In this document: positions 16,172-24,700 of the stretch, piece by piece
How positions within the stretch are numbered: the first letter of the stretch is position 1
How the letters are laid out: each line of letters starts with the position of its first letter
From: JACJYC01 sp964558465
Lineage (GTDB): Bacteria > Bacteroidota > Bacteroidia > Chitinophagales > Saprospiraceae
Direction: 5' to 3'
Length of the DNA stretch: 64,000 bases
NCBI GenBank assembly: GCA_964558465.1
Contig: CAZLEF010000023.1
Coordinates: forward strand, 25,983 to 89,982
Made by a program: the position numbers and the translations under genes
The notes under the pieces: model-generated
Databases searched by the model: none
What the model was told of the DNA's origin: nothing
Seen by the model: the letters and a program-made list of their open reading frames with translations, nothing else

Positions 16172-16537
16172 ATGATGGAGATCTTCAAAGAATTTACGTT
16201 TGATTCGGCGCATTGGCTGCCCCACGTTCCGGATGACCATAAATGCCGGAATATGCACGGACATACCTATATCGTCAGGCTGTATGTAGAAGGGGATTTA
16301 GACGCCCGGCTGGGTTGGGTGGTCGACTTCGCTGCAGTCAAAGAAATCTGGAAACCGCTGGAGCATCAACTCGACCACAAAGTTCTGAACGATATTGAAG
16401 GGCTTGAAAACCCCACTGCTGAAAACCTGGCAGTCTGGATCTGGCGAAAAGTCAAGCCTCGTCTGGATGGTCTTTGTAAAGTATTGGTCTGCGAAAATGC
16501 AACCAGCGGGGTTATTTACCGGGGCGAATTCGAATAA
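16172..16537 (+). CDS. queD: 6-carboxytetrahydropterin synthase QueD
   Basis: A cytoplasmic zinc enzyme of the PTPS/QueD family that makes 6-carboxytetrahydropterin from dihydroneopterin triphosphate on the way to queuosine and other 7-deazaguanines. The 121-residue protein shows the zinc histidines in FDSAHWLP and NMHGHTY, the catalytic Cys in KCRNMHGH, and the glutamate-containing CENATSGVIYRGE at the end. Length matches bacterial QueD. Other queuosine genes are not in the window. Two ATG codons lie side by side at 16172 and 16175; the promoter box sits so close that the message may be leaderless or begin at the second. Confidence 0.93.
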   Translation: MMEIFKEFTFDSAHWLPHVPDDHKCRNMHGHTYIVRLYVEGDLDARLGWVVDFAAVKEIWKPLEHQLDHKVLNDIEGLENPTAENLAVWIWRKVKPRLDGLCKVLVCENATSGVIYRGEFE

Positions 16538-16593
16538 GTTCGGTATTCAACTCTTTATCTGTTCAGTTGTTAAACAATCCAAAACCGAGGACT

Positions 16594-16896
16594 ATGGATA
16601 TCAGCGTTCAGGAATTGAGAAATAAAATGGAGGCAGGCGAAAAATTTGTTTTGCTGGACGTAAGAGAGCCGGATGAAAGAACGGCTTTCAATATCGGGGG
16701 CAAACATATTCCGCTTGGCACGGTCCCTGCGAGGATACAGGAATTGGCGGGGGACAAAAATGAGGAGGTCGTGGTATACTGCCGGTCAGGAAAGAGGAGC
16801 GGAATGGCCCAGCAATACCTGCGCCAGGCCGGATTTGCCAACGTTCGCAATCTTGAAGGAGGAATGCTGGCCTGGCTGGATGCTTTTGGCCAATAA
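16594..16896 (+). CDS. single-domain rhodanese-like sulfurtransferase
   Basis: A small cytoplasmic rhodanese of 100 residues. It contains the substrate-fold motifs KFVLLDVREPDE at about residues 16-27 and the active-site loop VVYCRSGKRSGMA with the catalytic Cys near residue 65, then NLEGGMLAW. Such proteins move sulfane sulfur or act as thiol carriers. The frame is open nine codons further up, but the ATG at 16594 gives the standard family start (MDISVQELRNKM). It follows queD after 56 bp on the same strand and may share its transcript. A functional link with queuosine synthesis is not implied. Confidence 0.9.
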   Translation: MDISVQELRNKMEAGEKFVLLDVREPDERTAFNIGGKHIPLGTVPARIQELAGDKNEEVVVYCRSGKRSGMAQQYLRQAGFANVRNLEGGMLAWLDAFGQ

Positions 16897-16905
16897 ACCG
16901 GCGTT

Positions 16906-17457
16906 TTATTCCTTTCTCTTGACAAAGGCATCAAACCCTTTGCTTTTGAGTTCGGCCACCAGGCGTTCAGCTTCCTGATAGGAATCGAAACGATCCACCA
17001 TTGCGACAGCCAGGGCGCCCCGGTTGAAGGTGGTCACCTCGGAATTATCGTAGCCTGCTTTTTTGAGTCGTCGCACCTGAGCATCCGCGTTTGATTTCTG
17101 TTTAAATGACCCGGAAATGACCAGGAATTCGCCGGAGCTCTCATAACCCCTGGGTTGGGCCTGGGGTTCATTTTTTTCAGGAGCAGTGACGGCGGGCGTT
17201 TTTTCCGTCAGCACTTCTTCCTCCTGAACGGGGGGCGGCGCCTCATCGTCATCGGGATCTTCTTCCGTTCCGGCGCTGTTATTTTCGAGGCTATCCTGGG
17301 CCGGGGCTACCTGGGTATTCGCAGCAGGCGGCGATTTTTGCTCTGCGATTTCCGTATCCTGTTCGTTTGGCAATTGGGTCGCCCGGTAAACGAGGAAACC
17401 CAGGGCAAACAACAGTACGCCGACAATGAGAAGGGTAAAAAAGTCCAGTCTTGACAT
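16906..17457 (-). CDS. SPOR domain protein with one membrane anchor
   Basis: A type-II membrane protein of 183 residues. A short cytoplasmic start (MSRLDFF) leads into a transmembrane helix at about residues 6-26; a low-complexity acidic, Pro/Glu/Ala-rich linker (about 35-105) follows, and a C-terminal SPOR domain (about 108-180: FLVISGSFKQKSNADAQVRRL, AVAMVDRFDSYQEAERLV). SPOR domains bind glycan strands stripped of stem peptides, typically at the division septum, so a role in division-site envelope remodelling is likely by family, not shown. It is divergent from the nitroreductase gene and has a full TTG-N19-TAAATTTG promoter. Confidence 0.88.
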   Translation of the reverse strand: MSRLDFFTLLIVGVLLFALGFLVYRATQLPNEQDTEIAEQKSPPAANTQVAPAQDSLENNSAGTEEDPDDDEAPPPVQEEEVLTEKTPAVTAPEKNEPQAQPRGYESSGEFLVISGSFKQKSNADAQVRRLKKAGYDNSEVTTFNRGALAVAMVDRFDSYQEAERLVAELKSKGFDAFVKRKE

Positions 17458-17477
17458 AACAGAGTAGTTTTCCAGCT

Positions 17478-17507
17478 CAAATTTAAAGTTTTATTATTGA
17501 AATCCAA
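17478..17507 (-). promoter_or_regulatory. promoter of the SPOR gene
   Basis: Minus strand: TTG (plus CAA 17505-17507), 19-base spacer, TAAATTTG (plus CAAATTTA 17478-17485). Both elements are at ideal spacing, 20 bases from the ATG. The -33 element touches the start of the divergent nitroreductase gene. Confidence 0.6.
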
Positions 17508-17508
17508 T

Positions 17509-18090
17509 ATGCAACCAGAACAACTCAACAAACTCATCCGCCAGCGCCGCGCAATTTTCCCGCCCGCCTTTGACCAAACCAGGCCCATTGCCCGGCAAAT
17601 CATTGATCAGATCCTGGAAAATGCCAATTGGGCGCCTACCCACCGGATGACAGAACCCTGGCGGTTCCTGGTTTTTCAGGGCAAGGCCCTGGATCGCCTG
17701 GGCGACTACCTGGGAGAGCAATACAAACAGCAAACCCAGGAAAGTTCTTTTTCAGAAAAAAAACTGGAAAAAACAAGGGAAAACCCGCGCCGCTCAGCCT
17801 GCGTCATTGCCGTTTGCATGCAAAGGGACCCGGAAAACGGGTTGCCTGAATGGGAAGAAATAGCAGCCGTGGCCTGCGCCGTCCAAAATATGTGGCTTAC
17901 CTGCACCGCCTACGGCATAGGTTCCTACTGGAGTACACCCGCTTCCATTCTGAATGCCGGCGATTGGTTGGGGTTGCCTGAGGGTCAGAAGTGCCTGGGG
18001 CTGTTTTATATGGGTTACCCAAAAGACGGGACCTTCCCGGAAGGAAAAAGGAGGCCGGTTGAAGAAAAAATCAGATGGATGCCGGATTAA
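17509..18090 (+). CDS. nitroreductase family flavoprotein
   Basis: A flavin-dependent reductase of about 193 residues. It has the FMN-phosphate binding start LIRQRRAIFPPAF, the ANWAPTHRMTEPWRFLV stretch at about residues 40-56, a C-terminal ENMWLTCTAYGIGSYW-like segment and the closing basic motif KRRPVEEKIRWM. These match the small nitroreductases (YdjA/TdsD-type) that reduce nitroaromatics or quinones with NAD(P)H; the natural substrate is unknown. The reading frame also has an ATG at 17497, but the MQPEQLNKLIRQRR start at 17509 fits the family better. Cytoplasmic, transcribed away from the SPOR gene. Confidence 0.88.
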   Translation: MQPEQLNKLIRQRRAIFPPAFDQTRPIARQIIDQILENANWAPTHRMTEPWRFLVFQGKALDRLGDYLGEQYKQQTQESSFSEKKLEKTRENPRRSACVIAVCMQRDPENGLPEWEEIAAVACAVQNMWLTCTAYGIGSYWSTPASILNAGDWLGLPEGQKCLGLFYMGYPKDGTFPEGKRRPVEEKIRWMPD

Positions 18091-18261
18091 CAATCCTTAA
18101 AAAAAACATAAAAGCGTGTTAATTGGTCATATGCCATACAGCTAAACCGGGTTTAACGGAGTCTTAACAACAAAATTGGTTGAAAAACACGAATTTGCCT
18201 TTCCGTGATGGCAACATTCTGCAGCACTTAACGCGTTTCTACAATGATCAAGGAGAAAACT

Positions 18262-21261
18262 ATGCGCTACATTTATTCCCTCTTTTTGTGTATGTTCGGT
18301 TATGCCGGCGCCGTTTATGCCCAACCCGTCAACGACGAATGCACCGGCGCCATTTTAATTACAAATCTGGACAATTGGTGTTCCGATCGCCTGGCTTTCA
18401 ACAATGTAGCCGCAACAGAATCCGCACAAGCCAAACCCGGCTGCTTTCCGAACAACCAGGCCAGTGAAGACATTTGGTTCACGTTTATTGCCGAGGCAGC
18501 AACCGTCAGTGTTGCAGTCATCGGTGATATCCCCAATACACCGGGCGGAACACTGGACGACCCCCAATTGGCGATTTATTCCGGAAATTGTCTCAACCTG
18601 ACAGAAATTGAATGTTTTTCGGATGCCTTCAACGAAAATGCGGCACAAACCTATGGCGGGCCCCTTACCGTGGGCGCCAGGTACTATATCCGGGTCAGTG
18701 CCAGAAACGGCGCCAATGGTTCTTTTCAACTATGTGTAAACAACTATAACCAGGTCCCGGAACCGTCAGGCGACTGTCCTACCGCGGTCATCCTATGTGA
18801 TAAATCGCCATTCAGTGTCGAGTTTGTTGTAGGCCAGGGGAACAATCCGAATGAAATTGACGGCACCGGATGCGATAACGCTACCTGCAAGTTCACCGAA
18901 TCAAGTTCGTCCTGGTATAAGTGGACATGCGACCAGCCCGGAACCCTGACTTTTACCCTTACCCCGCTCAACCCGAATGACGATATTGACTTTGTGCTCT
19001 ATGAATTGCCGAATGGCCTGAATAACTGCAACGGCAAATTTGATATCCGGTGTATGGCTTCCGGCGAAAACGTGGGATCGCCGTTTTCAGAATGGCAGGT
19101 TTGCACCGGAGCAACCGGGCTGAGCCTCACCGACCCGGATGAAAACGAAACCTGCGGCTGCCAGGCCGGCAATAATAATTTTTTGGAGGCCGTCACGATG
19201 GTCCAGGGCAGAAGTTATGCGCTGGTGATCAATAACTACAGCAACTCCGGCGCCGGTTTCACCGTTTCTTTTGGCGGGACTGGGACCTTTCTTGGCCCTA
19301 CGGCCGATTTCAGCTCGTCGCCCCAGACCATCTGTGTCGGCGAATCCGTTTCATTTACGGATCAATCCTCTTTTGTAGGGCAAATTGTGGGATGGGAATG
19401 GAATTTTGGCCCCGGCGCCACCCCCAGAATCGCCAATACCCAGGGGCCGCATAACGTCCGGTATGATGAACCCGGGCAAAAATCTGTTCTCCTGACTATA
19501 GAAACCGACAGGGGTTGCCTCGTGACAGAAATTGCAACCATCACGGTTGAATGTTGTGAAGATCATTTTACAACTTCAGCGGGTATCTCCAACCTCAACT
19601 GCCCGGATGACAATACCGGCGCCATTGATTTCAGCGCAGATTCCGGGTATGGTCCCTATTCTTTCAATTGGAGCAACGGACAAGTCAGCGAAGATATCAG
19701 CGGATTGGCGGCAGGGGCCTATACCGTGGCCATCCAGGATAATGTCGGGTGTGTCGACACACTTAGTTACACCGTAACAAGCCCGCCTCCTTTAAGCTTT
19801 GACACCCTGGTGGTCATGCCGACCTGTAACGGAGGAACAGACGGAAGGGTGGAATTGGTGGTTGGGGGTGGCACGCCCCCTTACCAGTTCAATTGGCAAA
19901 ACGCCGGTTTTGGCCCGAACAATTTTCTGAATAACATATCCCAGGGCAACTATCCGGTCGTCGTCAGAGACGCCAACGGTTGCGAGATTCCCATGATCCT
20001 GCCGGTAAGAGAACTGGAACTGACACTCGACCCAACCGTTGAAGCGGTTACTCCGCCCACCTGTTTCGGATTCAGCAATGGTTTTATTGAATTGAATATC
20101 AGCAATGGATTGGGGCCGTTTCAATACAATTGGAATGATGGAGCGGGGTTTGTGGGCGAAAACTCCCTGACAGGATTATCTGCAGGCGTTTATACGGTTG
20201 ATGTGCTGGATGCCAATCTATGCAAAGGTCATTTTGAATTTGATATGGAAGACCATCCCCCCCTTTCCCTGGTCTTTGATCCGGTAAACGTGAGTTGCAA
20301 CGGATTGAGCGACGGCAGCGTGAGTGTGCAGGCAGGGGGTGGGGTAGGTAATTACACGTATTTATGGAATACCTCGTCGTCTGCGCCTTTCCTCAACGGA
20401 ATACCCGCCGGCATTTATTCGGTTACCGTACAGGATGCCAATAATTGCGAAATCAGTGAAACGTTGGAGATCACCCAGCCGGATCCCGTGTTCGTCAATA
20501 TTGCCGGCATTATCGATAATATTTGTTTCGGAGATACAGAAGGCGCCATTTCCGTACTTGGCCAGGGTGGAACTGAGCCCTACGAATTCAGTTTGGACGG
20601 GACTGTTTTCCAGCCGGCGCCCGTTTTTGAGAACCTTCCGGCCGGGCCGTTCACCATTACGATCAGGGATGCGGAAGGCTGTGAAGGCACAGTTGATGCC
20701 GTGGTGACGGAGCCTGCGGAGTTGATCGTGGATGCAGGCCCCGACCAACTTATTCAGTTGGGCTATCAAACGACCATCCGGGCAATTTCCAACAACCCGA
20801 TGGTGTCCTATCTATGGTCGCCGGAGGATAGTTTGCGTTGTGTTGGCGCCGATCCGTGTGTGACCGTATTGGTCAACCCGGTGAATACCACCACCTACCA
20901 GGTGACCGTAACCGACGAGATCGGATGTGAAGCCATTGACCTGGTGACCATCAGGGTAATCAAGGACCGTCCGGTATATATTCCAAATGGATTTACACCG
21001 GACGGAGACGGTATAAATGACGGGTTTACCTTATTTGGAGGCCCGGCCGCAGAGGAGATCGCGAACCTGAAAATCTTTGACAGGTGGGGTGAACTGATCT
21101 TTGAAGCCCGGAATATTCCACATAGCAACGAAGCAGTGGGCTGGGATGGCACATTCAACGGCCGGACCGTTAATCCGGGTGTTTTTGTGTACCTGGCTGA
21201 AGTCAGATTTATTGATGGGGAGACGGTTTCCTATTCCGGGGATATTACTTTAGTACGGTAA
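18262..21261 (+). CDS. T9SS type-B cargo with SprB repeats (gliding-motility C-terminal domain)
   Basis: A very large secreted surface protein of about 999 residues. A signal peptide (MRYIYSLFLCMFGYAGAVYA) is followed by two Cys-rich PPC-like domains (about 20-330), a PKD domain with VGWEWNFGPGA near residue 390, and five SprB-type repeats of about 75 residues, each starting with a conserved C-N/P-x-x-x-x-G and containing P-Y-x-F-x-W and G-x-Y-x-V-x-x-x-D-x-x-G-C. The C-terminal 90 residues (VYIPNGFTPDGDGINDGF, FDRWGELIFEARN, GWDGTFNGR, PGVFVYLAEV) are the CHU_C/gliding-motility sorting domain read by the type IX system. SprB is the gliding adhesin of Flavobacterium; this shorter relative likely acts as a surface adhesin. 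An earlier ATG at 18244 exists. Confidence 0.92.
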   Translation: MRYIYSLFLCMFGYAGAVYAQPVNDECTGAILITNLDNWCSDRLAFNNVAATESAQAKPGCFPNNQASEDIWFTFIAEAATVSVAVIGDIPNTPGGTLDDPQLAIYSGNCLNLTEIECFSDAFNENAAQTYGGPLTVGARYYIRVSARNGANGSFQLCVNNYNQVPEPSGDCPTAVILCDKSPFSVEFVVGQGNNPNEIDGTGCDNATCKFTESSSSWYKWTCDQPGTLTFTLTPLNPNDDIDFVLYELPNGLNNCNGKFDIRCMASGENVGSPFSEWQVCTGATGLSLTDPDENETCGCQAGNNNFLEAVTMVQGRSYALVINNYSNSGAGFTVSFGGTGTFLGPTADFSSSPQTICVGESVSFTDQSSFVGQIVGWEWNFGPGATPRIANTQGPHNVRYDEPGQKSVLLTIETDRGCLVTEIATITVECCEDHFTTSAGISNLNCPDDNTGAIDFSADSGYGPYSFNWSNGQVSEDISGLAAGAYTVAIQDNVGCVDTLSYTVTSPPPLSFDTLVVMPTCNGGTDGRVELVVGGGTPPYQFNWQNAGFGPNNFLNNISQGNYPVVVRDANGCEIPMILPVRELELTLDPTVEAVTPPTCFGFSNGFIELNISNGLGPFQYNWNDGAGFVGENSLTGLSAGVYTVDVLDANLCKGHFEFDMEDHPPLSLVFDPVNVSCNGLSDGSVSVQAGGGVGNYTYLWNTSSSAPFLNGIPAGIYSVTVQDANNCEISETLEITQPDPVFVNIAGIIDNICFGDTEGAISVLGQGGTEPYEFSLDGTVFQPAPVFENLPAGPFTITIRDAEGCEGTVDAVVTEPAELIVDAGPDQLIQLGYQTTIRAISNNPMVSYLWSPEDSLRCVGADPCVTVLVNPVNTTTYQVTVTDEIGCEAIDLVTIRVIKDRPVYIPNGFTPDGDGINDGFTLFGGPAAEEIANLKIFDRWGELIFEARNIPHSNEAVGWDGTFNGRTVNPGVFVYLAEVRFIDGETVSYSGDITLVR

Positions 21262-21310
21262 AAAGGGGGTGATTTTTAAAGAGTTATGAGGAAATTTAAT
21301 CTTTCCATGC

Positions 21311-21318
21311 TAATTTTG
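21311..21318 (+). promoter_or_regulatory. -7 promoter box of lptC
   Basis: TAATTTTG matches TAnnTTTG and lies 15 bases upstream of the lptC ATG. No -33 TTG at normal spacing. Confidence 0.45.
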
Positions 21319-21333
21319 CTTTAAATTTCCGGA

Positions 21334-21888
21334 ATGAACCGTTGGCTTGCGGTCGGATTGCCGCTCTTTTTGATTTTATCCTGTGAAAATGACCCGGCTG
21401 AGGTGGCTGCGCTCAATGCCAATTTGAATACATCGGTTGAGCGGGCGGAGGATGTAAAGATCATATACAGTGATTCGGCTATTGTCCGGGTCACCATTGA
21501 GGGTCCGGTGATGCTGTCGTATCTTGAGAACAATGAACCAAGGCAAGAATTTCCCGAGGGGGTTCACGTAGACTTTTACGGTTTGGGCAAACAGAAGACG
21601 GGAGAGCTGACGGCGCTTTACGGCTTGCGGCTTGAACGAAAAGGCCAGGTTATTGTCAGGGATAGTGTGGTTTGGAAAAGTATCGACGGAGAAAAACTGG
21701 AAACAGAAGAATTGATCTGGGATGAAAGAACCGCAAAGGTGTTTACCCAAAAATTTGTAAGAATAACACGGCCTGATGAAATTATTTACGGTTATGGCCT
21801 CCGGGCCAACCAGGATTTTTCAGAAGCGCGTATTAATGCCGTCCAAGGGCGTATTAAGGTCGACGATCCGGGCGAAATAAAACAATAG
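21334..21888 (+). CDS. lptC: LPS export periplasmic protein LptC
   Basis: LptC connects the inner-membrane LptB2FG transporter with the LptA bridge that carries lipopolysaccharide to the outer membrane. The 184-residue protein begins with a lipoprotein-type leader (LPLFLILSC, lipobox Cys near residue 14) and then shows the repeated short beta-strand pattern of the jellyroll fold: YSDSAIVRVTIEGPVMLSYL, FPEGVHVDFYG, VIVRDSVVWKSIDGEKLETEEL, VFTQKFVRITRPDEIIYGYG. Lipid-anchored LptC forms are usual in Bacteroidota, in place of the membrane helix of E. coli LptC. Its stop codon shares one base with the GTG start of the next gene, so the two are translationally coupled. Confidence 0.85.
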   Translation: MNRWLAVGLPLFLILSCENDPAEVAALNANLNTSVERAEDVKIIYSDSAIVRVTIEGPVMLSYLENNEPRQEFPEGVHVDFYGLGKQKTGELTALYGLRLERKGQVIVRDSVVWKSIDGEKLETEELIWDERTAKVFTQKFVRITRPDEIIYGYGLRANQDFSEARINAVQGRIKVDDPGEIKQ

Positions 21889-23153
21889 TGTCGGTAGTCA
21901 GCGTCATATTGATTTCCTTGTTGTTTTCAGCCTTGTTCTCAGGCTCAGAAATTGCTTTTATTTCCGCCAATAAACTGAAGCTCGAGCTCAAAAAAAAGAA
22001 AAACGCTGCCAGAGGCAGGGTTCTGACCCGGTTTTTCGAACGGCCCGGTGATTTTTTAAGTACGATGCTCGTGGGCAACAATGTTGTTCTGGTCATTTTT
22101 ACCACAGCATTGACCATACCGCTCGACCGTTTGATGATCGACCAACTGGGCCTGGAGCAGGAAGGCCTTATTTTGCTCTTGCAAACATTGACCGGCACCA
22201 TCATCGTACTGATCTTCGGTGAATTCCTGCCAAAAACGTTTTTCCGGCTCTACGCCGATGAAATACTTTATTTTCTGGCGCTTCCCCTTCGCATCATCCA
22301 GGTTTTGCTCTTGCCTTTTTCCTGGCTTATGATCCGCGCTTCGAACGGATTGTTGAAGCTGTTTTTTAAAACAGCCAATAAACCCGTGGAACAGACCTTT
22401 ACCCGGCTTGATCTTGAAAACCTGGTGAACGCCACCGGGTCGGATCCGGCCGAGGAAATCGTCAATAAAGAAATATTTGGCAAGGCCCTGAATCTTAAAG
22501 AAACCCGCGTAAGGGAAGCGATGGTGCCCCGGACCGAAATTGAAAATATCGATTACAGCGCCTCTGTAGAAGAATTGGAACAGCTTTTTATTGCCACCAA
22601 ATTGTCCAGAATTATCGTAACCAAAGATGACATCGACAATGTATTGGGGTATATCCATCATCAGCAATTGCTCAACAAACCGGAAAACATAAAAAATCTG
22701 ATTCTCGACCTCCCTTTTGTTCCGGAAGCCATGCGGGTAACCGACCTGATGAACAAGTTTATTAAAGAACGGACCAGCATTGCTTGTGTCGTCGACGAGT
22801 TTGGCGGGGTTTCAGGGCTGATCACGCTTGAAGATATTCTGGAAGAAATTTTCGGCGAAATTGAAGATGAGCACGATGAAGAGGATTATGTTGAAGTACA
22901 ACTGTCGGAAAACGAATACAGATTTTCCGGAAGGCTCGAAATCGACTACCTCAATTCCAAATACAACCTTGATTTTCCGGACGGAGAATATCACACCCTC
23001 TCAGGTTACCTGGTAATGACTATGGAAAATATCCCTCCCCAGGGAGAGGCGATCGACCTGAACGGATACCGGTTTATACTGGAACTGGTAAGCAACACCA
23101 AAATTGAAACGGTCCGGGTGGTCAGGTTAAATAAAACAGAGAGCAAACCTTAG
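21888..23153 (+). CDS. CNNM/CBS/CorC-HlyC membrane protein (hemolysin family)
   Basis: A membrane protein of the HlyC/CorC (CNNM, DUF21) family, implicated in magnesium and cobalt handling. Residues 1-180 form the DUF21 membrane domain (LFSALFSGSEIAFISANKLKLEL with three further helices), residues about 200-320 two CBS domains (VREAMVPRTEIENIDY, IACVVDEFGGVSGLITLEDILEEIFGEIEDE), and the last 80 residues the CorC_HlyC domain (YRFSGRLEIDYLNSKYNL). It begins with GTG at 21888, overlapping the lptC stop by one base. The closest Bacteroidota relatives include GldE, a gliding-motility protein; SprB-like and LptC neighbours make an envelope role plausible, but GldE identity is not established. Its end overlaps the convergent lipoprotein gene by four bases. 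Confidence 0.88.
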   Translation: MSVVSVILISLLFSALFSGSEIAFISANKLKLELKKKKNAARGRVLTRFFERPGDFLSTMLVGNNVVLVIFTTALTIPLDRLMIDQLGLEQEGLILLLQTLTGTIIVLIFGEFLPKTFFRLYADEILYFLALPLRIIQVLLLPFSWLMIRASNGLLKLFFKTANKPVEQTFTRLDLENLVNATGSDPAEEIVNKEIFGKALNLKETRVREAMVPRTEIENIDYSASVEELEQLFIATKLSRIIVTKDDIDNVLGYIHHQQLLNKPENIKNLILDLPFVPEAMRVTDLMNKFIKERTSIACVVDEFGGVSGLITLEDILEEIFGEIEDEHDEEDYVEVQLSENEYRFSGRLEIDYLNSKYNLDFPDGEYHTLSGYLVMTMENIPPQGEAIDLNGYRFILELVSNTKIETVRVVRLNKTESKP

Positions 23154-24109
23154 TTTGCAGCATTAGCACGCACCCATTTCAAAATATTTTGCACGGATTG
23201 ATTCTCCACCTCCGCCGGAAGGTCCACCCTGATCCTCTTGCTCATATCAACGGCGATTGAGCCTTCCTGCCCTTGCCGGGAAAGGACCAGAAAACGGTTG
23301 TTTCTCACATTTGACCCGAGATTGGTATTGATTGCCTGCGGTTCTTCAAAAAACGGATTGATGGAAAACGCGTCCGATTCGTAGTCATAAGATGGAATGG
23401 CAAGTTGTGTTTTTCCTTCCGGGAAAGGAAACGCAAAAAGCGAACTGTATTCGCCTTCGCCTTCCTGAAATTCTGCAATGGGGAGGACCGGTTTGACGGT
23501 CATATCGTCTTTGTTGATGGAAAAGGCAAAAACGCCGTTGTCCTGGCTAAAACCGACCAAAAAATCTTCCCATACCTCCAACCGGAGAATATGCCCGCTT
23601 TGCGCATCTTCCGAAAAACGCTCCTGTAAAAACTTTGGCTGGATGGCTTTCGAAAGTTTCAAATTGCTGACATCATAGCAGTACGCCTTCGAAGCGCTGC
23701 GTATGCCCACCAGCGTACTGCCGTTGTTGTAATTGATCTGGGCCAGGTAATAAGGAAAATCCGGGCTTTCGTTGATTTCAAGGACTTTCCGGTCAACCCT
23801 TTCACAGTTGGCGGTATTGTAAACTTCAAGAATGCGGTGGCTGTCTCCATAATCGGCGTCAAACGTCGAGGAATCCGCAACAATAACAACCAGCCGTTGA
23901 GCCTGGCGCAGGAACAACTGGTTGTCGTCCAGCATTTTTCCCGCAGGTGTGCAATTATGGCTGGACGGAACAGGAGCCACATTTTCCGCGACCGCACTGG
24001 AATCCTGGGTTTGGCCGTTGCTGGTCTCTTGTGAGGGTGTTTCGCCTCCGCAAGCCATGATCAGCAGCGCAAGCCCCCAAAAACAGAGAAAGGAAAATTG
24101 CTTTTTCAT
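23150..24109 (-). CDS. hypothetical lipoprotein
   Basis: A 319-residue exported lipoprotein: basic MKKQF, hydrophobic core, lipobox LLIMAC with the Cys near residue 20, then a Gln/Ser/Thr-rich linker of about 30 residues. The globular part contains LFLRQAQRLVVIVADSSTF, YYLAQINYNNGSTLVGIRSASKAYCYD and VFAFSIN, a pattern of short beta-strands that could be a propeller-like sensor, but I recognise no family. No -7 box is visible upstream. Its final four bases overlap the end of the convergent CNNM gene. Codon use looks like the neighbours. Confidence 0.65.
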   Translation of the reverse strand: MKKQFSFLCFWGLALLIMACGGETPSQETSNGQTQDSSAVAENVAPVPSSHNCTPAGKMLDDNQLFLRQAQRLVVIVADSSTFDADYGDSHRILEVYNTANCERVDRKVLEINESPDFPYYLAQINYNNGSTLVGIRSASKAYCYDVSNLKLSKAIQPKFLQERFSEDAQSGHILRLEVWEDFLVGFSQDNGVFAFSINKDDMTVKPVLPIAEFQEGEGEYSSLFAFPFPEGKTQLAIPSYDYESDAFSINPFFEEPQAINTNLGSNVRNNRFLVLSRQGQEGSIAVDMSKRIRVDLPAEVENQSVQNILKWVRANAAN

Positions 24110-24214
24110 GCAGGATCTATTTTGAACCTAAAGTTAGGCTTTTTTTAAACGACGCGTGCAGGTTAGATATTTCTTTGCTGACCGGAGGCCCGAAAAACAA
24201 AAACTTTAGCATTA

Positions 24215-24230
24215 TACGAATTTTTTCGTA
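24215..24230. promoter_or_regulatory. operator 1 of the BlaI/M56 operon
   Basis: TACGAATTTTTTCGTA, a perfect 16-bp palindrome (6-bp arms, 4-base centre), lying just upstream of the -33 element. First of three identical-arm copies; the likely binding site of the BlaI-type repressor encoded next. Confidence 0.75.
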
Positions 24231-24236
24231 AATTAA

Positions 24237-24268
24237 TTTGCATTACGAATTTTTTCGTATTACCTTTG
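24237..24268 (+). promoter_or_regulatory. promoter of the BlaI/M56 operon
   Basis: TTTG (24237-24240), exactly 20 bases, then TACCTTTG (24261-24268): both Bacteroidota elements at consensus spacing, 30 bases before the blaI-like ATG. The transcript start should fall within operator 3. Confidence 0.7.
24244..24259. promoter_or_regulatory. operator 2 of the BlaI/M56 operon
   Basis: TACGAATTTTTTCGTA, identical to operator 1 and centred 29 bases from it. It fills the spacer between the -33 and -7 elements, so a bound repressor would block RNA polymerase. Confidence 0.78.
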
Positions 24269-24270
24269 TC

Positions 24271-24286
24271 TACGAAATAATTCGTA
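24271..24286. promoter_or_regulatory. operator 3 of the BlaI/M56 operon
   Basis: TACGAAATAATTCGTA, with the same arms and a different 4-base centre, centred 27 bases from operator 2. It begins two bases after the -7 box and covers the predicted start of transcription. Confidence 0.75.
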
Positions 24287-24298
24287 AACAATGCTGAT

Positions 24299-24700
24299 AT
24301 GACGGAAAAACCCTTGCCAAGGCCTACGGATGCGGAGCTTGCCATCCTGCAGGTATTGTGGGCGCATGGGCCCTCCAGTGTCCGGTTTGTCCATGAACAA
24401 CTCTCTGAAGAGAAGGAAGTCGGTTATACCACAACCTTAAAGATCATGCAAATCATGACGGAAAAGGGTTTGCTGCAACGAAACACCGATAACCGCTCTC
24501 ATATATATAGTCCGGCGCTGAAAAAAGAAGACACCCAGAAACAGTTGCTGCAGGATTTTGTGGACAGTACCTTCAGGGGCTCGGCCATGGAGTTGGTGAT
24601 GCAAGCCCTGGGCAATCACCGGGCTTCCAGCCAGGAACTTCAGGAGATCAAGGCGCTTATTGCAAATATTGAAGGAGCGAACCCTAAAATCAATGAGTGA
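24299..24700 (+). CDS. BlaI/MecI/CopY-family repressor
   Basis: A 133-residue winged-helix repressor. Residues 5-80 are the DNA-binding domain (PRPTDAELAILQVLWAHGPSSV, EVGYTTTLKIMQIMTEKGLL, HIYSPALKKEDTQKQLL); the helical C-terminal part (FVDSTFRGSAMELVMQALG) is the dimerisation region where partner proteases cut. In the family, repressors of this type control beta-lactam or metal responses and are inactivated by BlaR1-type M56 peptidases; the M56 gene here starts on the last base of this gene. Three 16-bp palindromes upstream are the probable binding sites, so it most likely represses itself. A three-codon ORF (ATG at 24291) ends across the start codon. What the pair senses and its other targets are unknown; no beta-lactamase is nearby. 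Confidence 0.93.
   Translation: MTEKPLPRPTDAELAILQVLWAHGPSSVRFVHEQLSEEKEVGYTTTLKIMQIMTEKGLLQRNTDNRSHIYSPALKKEDTQKQLLQDFVDSTFRGSAMELVMQALGNHRASSQELQEIKALIANIEGANPKINE

Noticed and set aside
24291..24302. Three-codon leader peptide ATG CTG ATA TGA before the BlaI-like gene
   Set aside because: It overlaps the real start codon by chance-sized context; too short to support as a feature, noted only in the repressor entry.
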